Assembly: GCA_002205965.3 (NCBI GenBank)
Contig: NADL03000527.1
Coordinates: forward strand, 215,725 to 279,724
Direction: 5' to 3'
DNA length: 64,000 bases
Source of the DNA: Kappaphycus alvarezii
Lineage: Eukaryota; Rhodophyta; Florideophyceae; Gigartinales; Solieriaceae
In this document: in pieces, positions 61,808-64,000 of the stretch
Numbering within the stretch: the first letter of the stretch is position 1
Layout of the letters: every line of letters starts with the position of its first letter
Made by a program: the position numbers and the translations under genes
The notes under the pieces: generated by a model
What the model saw: only the letters and a program-made list of their open reading frames with translations
What the model was told of the DNA's origin: nothing
Database searches by the model: none

Positions 61808-62161
61808 AATGTGAAAGCATAATACTGTATGTTGTTTACCCGACGGAATGGACGCATTTGTTTTTCACATTTTCACCAAAGTCTTATAAATAAAGCTCTG
61901 AATCGTACGCAGGTGTAGCAACGTTATTCCCCTTACCGTTGTCTAACGATATTTTGCCTCCTCCTTCCGCACTTTTACGGTTTGTTTCATCTAACGCCTA
62001 ACGCCCTCTTCACTCTTACAACTGGTTTCCACAACCCACACAAATCTCTGCCTTCACTAAACACCTGGCCAATCACACATCCGTTTTCCTTACTCTCTAA
62101 TTCTTCAAATATTATCTTCACCGAAACTTGCCGCACAACTGCTGTTCTTAATTCAGACGAA

Positions 62162-63996
62162 ATGAAACGCCAACAAGAAGAAAAAACAAGTCCGGAAAAG
62201 GTAGATAAAGTGCGAAGAAGGTTTACCTACCATACCCTGGGAGACAATTCGTGGAAGTCGCCGTTCCTATTCGGGCTTAGTGAGAAAGAAGTGAATGAAT
62301 TTCTGGCCAAATCACTCCCCCGTGTCACTGGGTCAAGCGATTCAACCAACAACCCAGCCGACCACTTTATGAGCTCGTATGTCGACCCCATTCATAACAA
62401 TCAAACTCTCGTCCAGAAGGAAAGCCAAGCTAAGTGTGCCCCTGGGTCTCTCTTTACGTCGCCGCCCCAGGGATTCGTTCAAAAAAATACGACAGGTGCA
62501 TCTGCAGTCGCTGACACGAAACTTGATAGGAAGCTATCAATCTCAATGGAACGTGCAATGGCAGACTCTGACATGCAGCAAACGGAGGAGCCCTCTACAC
62601 CATTTTTGCCTCAATCCGCACAGTGTGCGCAGTCAACAACTATGGCTTCACAAGCACCACACCATCAAGAGTCTCTACATCTTCATGGTAGCCCTCGGTT
62701 GCATCAAGGAAATACTGAATTGAGTACAGGAGTTGCAGGGACAGTCGCTGGAGTGCAAGAAGATGAGGAGCTGTCAACGCAAATGCCTCCAAAACTCCCA
62801 CCTTCTCCCCAGTCTCCACAATCCCCTTACAACTCTCAGCCCCAACATAGATCCTTTGAGTCTGTTGCGGAACATGAACCGGCAGACTCTGGCATGCCAC
62901 AAGTGGAGCAGTCTTCGCCACAAGTGGAGCCGTCTTCGCCAATGTCTCCCCAATTCCCGGAGGTTCAAGGATCAACACTAGTGGCTCCACTAGCACTACC
63001 CCATCCACCGTCTCCACATTCATTGTCTCCACAATCACCACAGAGCTGCAGCTATTATGAATCCCTTAACACTACTCAGCCACTTCCAAATCAATTGATC
63101 CACATGCCAGCACCGATTTCCATTGTTCAAGATGAACCTCAACCGGAATCGTCATCGAGAAATCATCGTAATGATATCTCTGATGATTCTCGAGGAGGAG
63201 ACCAACAAGCTCCTGAGGAAGAAGACATTGAAATCTTTGATTGGAATATGCCAAAGGACAATTTGAAAGACGATCATGTCCCTGCATCTGAGTTCAGATC
63301 ACGCCTCGCTTCATTCTCGGATCAGGCTTCTGAATACGAGAGTAGCGCAACTACTATCCAGCTACTTAAGCCTTGTGATGAAGAGAAGGACAGCAAAATA
63401 CGGAGTACAATTCAATCGGAGTCGATCCCATTTGAAGTAGAAGGATACAGACTACTCGATTGTTACTCTGAGGATTACTTTTTCGGGGCATGGTCACAGC
63501 GTCATGAATTCAGGGAGGGCTCGAATAACAATGTCCTGTGGTGGCTTAGAAACAAGGTCGGTATGGATCGGGTCCCGAGAGGGAATGAGATGCACGCATC
63601 ATTTGGTTCCTGGAACGACTACCGAAGATACTGCCATTCATGGTATTATATCTGACGTATGTCGAGTTGTTAGATCTCAGCTCACGTCAGAGCACATGGT
63701 CATACATCTCACCCAATACACTTGAAGGGGTCTCTGACGTGGACATCCGCAGCGCGGTGGTCAAAGACCGCTACAACGATTCGAAGACTGGATGCGACTA
63801 CATTGATTTGGAGAAAAATACCCCGCGACTTTCGTCTAGGGATCACTGCAGACTACATGACATTGTCTGTGTGGATATTTTGCACAACACCGTACACGCG
63901 TCGTTTGGAAAGAGTCGTATATGGAATTGTCGCGTTCCACAGAATGTAACTCCCGTGAAAACCGTTGAAAGAGAGAGAGATCTGCGAATCGAGTAA
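62162..63996 (+). CDS. N-terminal paralogue of the USP-like protein, probably incomplete at window edge
   Basis: The homologous start is ATG 62162 (MKRQQEEKTSPEKVDKVRRR); the frame is open upstream to 61982 but without an ATG. The N-terminal module RRRFTYHTLGDNSWKSPFLF and EVNEFLAKSLPRVTGSS is about 60% identical to that of the 525-codon protein. A long Ser/Pro/Gln-rich disordered stretch (about residues 85-330) follows, then an acidic region and a folded-looking end with CYSEDYFFGAWSQRHEF. The first frame stops at 63655; the next (63640-63996) continues with protein-like sequence (VKDRYNDSKTGCDYIDLEKN) to a stop 5 bp from the end, which fits one missing base or an unresolved intron near 63600-63650. 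No USP Cys or His box is seen here, so it may be a non-enzymatic partner with the same targeting module. Confidence 0.55.
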
Positions 63997-64000
63997 TTGC

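Noticed and set aside
61982..62161. 60-residue N-terminal extension of the last gene
   Set aside because: No ATG in the extension, and the paralogue's homology begins at the ATG at 62162.

Overview
The window reads as nuclear DNA of a fungus, probably an early-diverging (zoosporic, chytrid-like) lineage. Support: spliced genes with short GT-AG introns, several dead LTR and non-LTR retroelements typical of fungal genomes, and genes of the Crinkler/RHS P-loop class known from Batrachochytrium, oomycetes and trypanosomes. The lineage is inference; no rRNA, tRNA or marker gene is visible. I found no operons, CRISPR arrays or bacterial signals.

Layout. 0-2 kb: an Uma2-like (PD-D/ExK nuclease fold) gene ending in a perfect heptad-repeat coiled coil. 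2.3-5.2 kb: a decayed non-LTR reverse transcriptase on the minus strand. 5.9-14.5 kb: a Ty1/copia remnant (minus) interrupted by a decayed Ty3/gypsy element (plus). 14.5-19.5 kb: mostly relics, an unidentified minus-strand coding remnant and a two-C2H2 zinc-finger ORF with its own TATA box and A-rich tail. 19.5-33.0 kb: a fuller non-LTR retrotransposon (ORF1, TAATG overlap, ORF2 with RT, zinc knuckle and nuclease-like end) split by a 9,474-bp insertion. 33.1-34.4 kb: a VAT-1/quinone-oxidoreductase-like housekeeping gene with one intron. 35-37.6 kb: gag/protease relic. 37.8-40.5 kb: minisatellites, telomere-like TTTTAGGG tracts and degenerate long-period repeats. 39.8-58.8 kb: a 9.49-kb block duplicated head to tail. 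58.8-64 kb: two more genes related to each other at their N-termini.

Most striking system 1: the insertion at 21661-31134 has LTR-retrotransposon architecture. Terminal direct repeats of about 246 bp begin TGAAACA and end TGTTTCA, a 5-bp target duplication (aaacg) flanks it, and a TGGTAGC primer-binding site follows each upstream LTR. It holds no gag or pol. It carries three tandem copies of a P-loop NTPase gene resembling RHS/Crinkler NTPases, separated by two internal LTRs of a second subfamily. It sits exactly inside RT motif A of the host retrotransposon, and removing it with one target copy gives an uninterrupted reading frame. I read it as a non-autonomous LTR element that mobilises a Crinkler/RHS-type gene and has grown by LTR-LTR recombination.

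Most striking system 2: the duplicated cluster holds a ParB-like gene, three mutually paralogous genes of a family I do not recognise, and (outside the duplication) a gene with a ubiquitin-specific-protease-like C-terminus plus an N-terminal paralogue of it. Nearly every promoter region in this cluster contains a near-palindrome of about 35 bp with CACGTG arms and an ACAATTTTTCGAAA core, suggesting one shared regulon or one shared DNA-binding factor.

Caution: many single-base deletions, often in homopolymers, break frames in both a host gene and young repeats. Some may be assembly errors rather than mutations, so pseudogene calls there are provisional.
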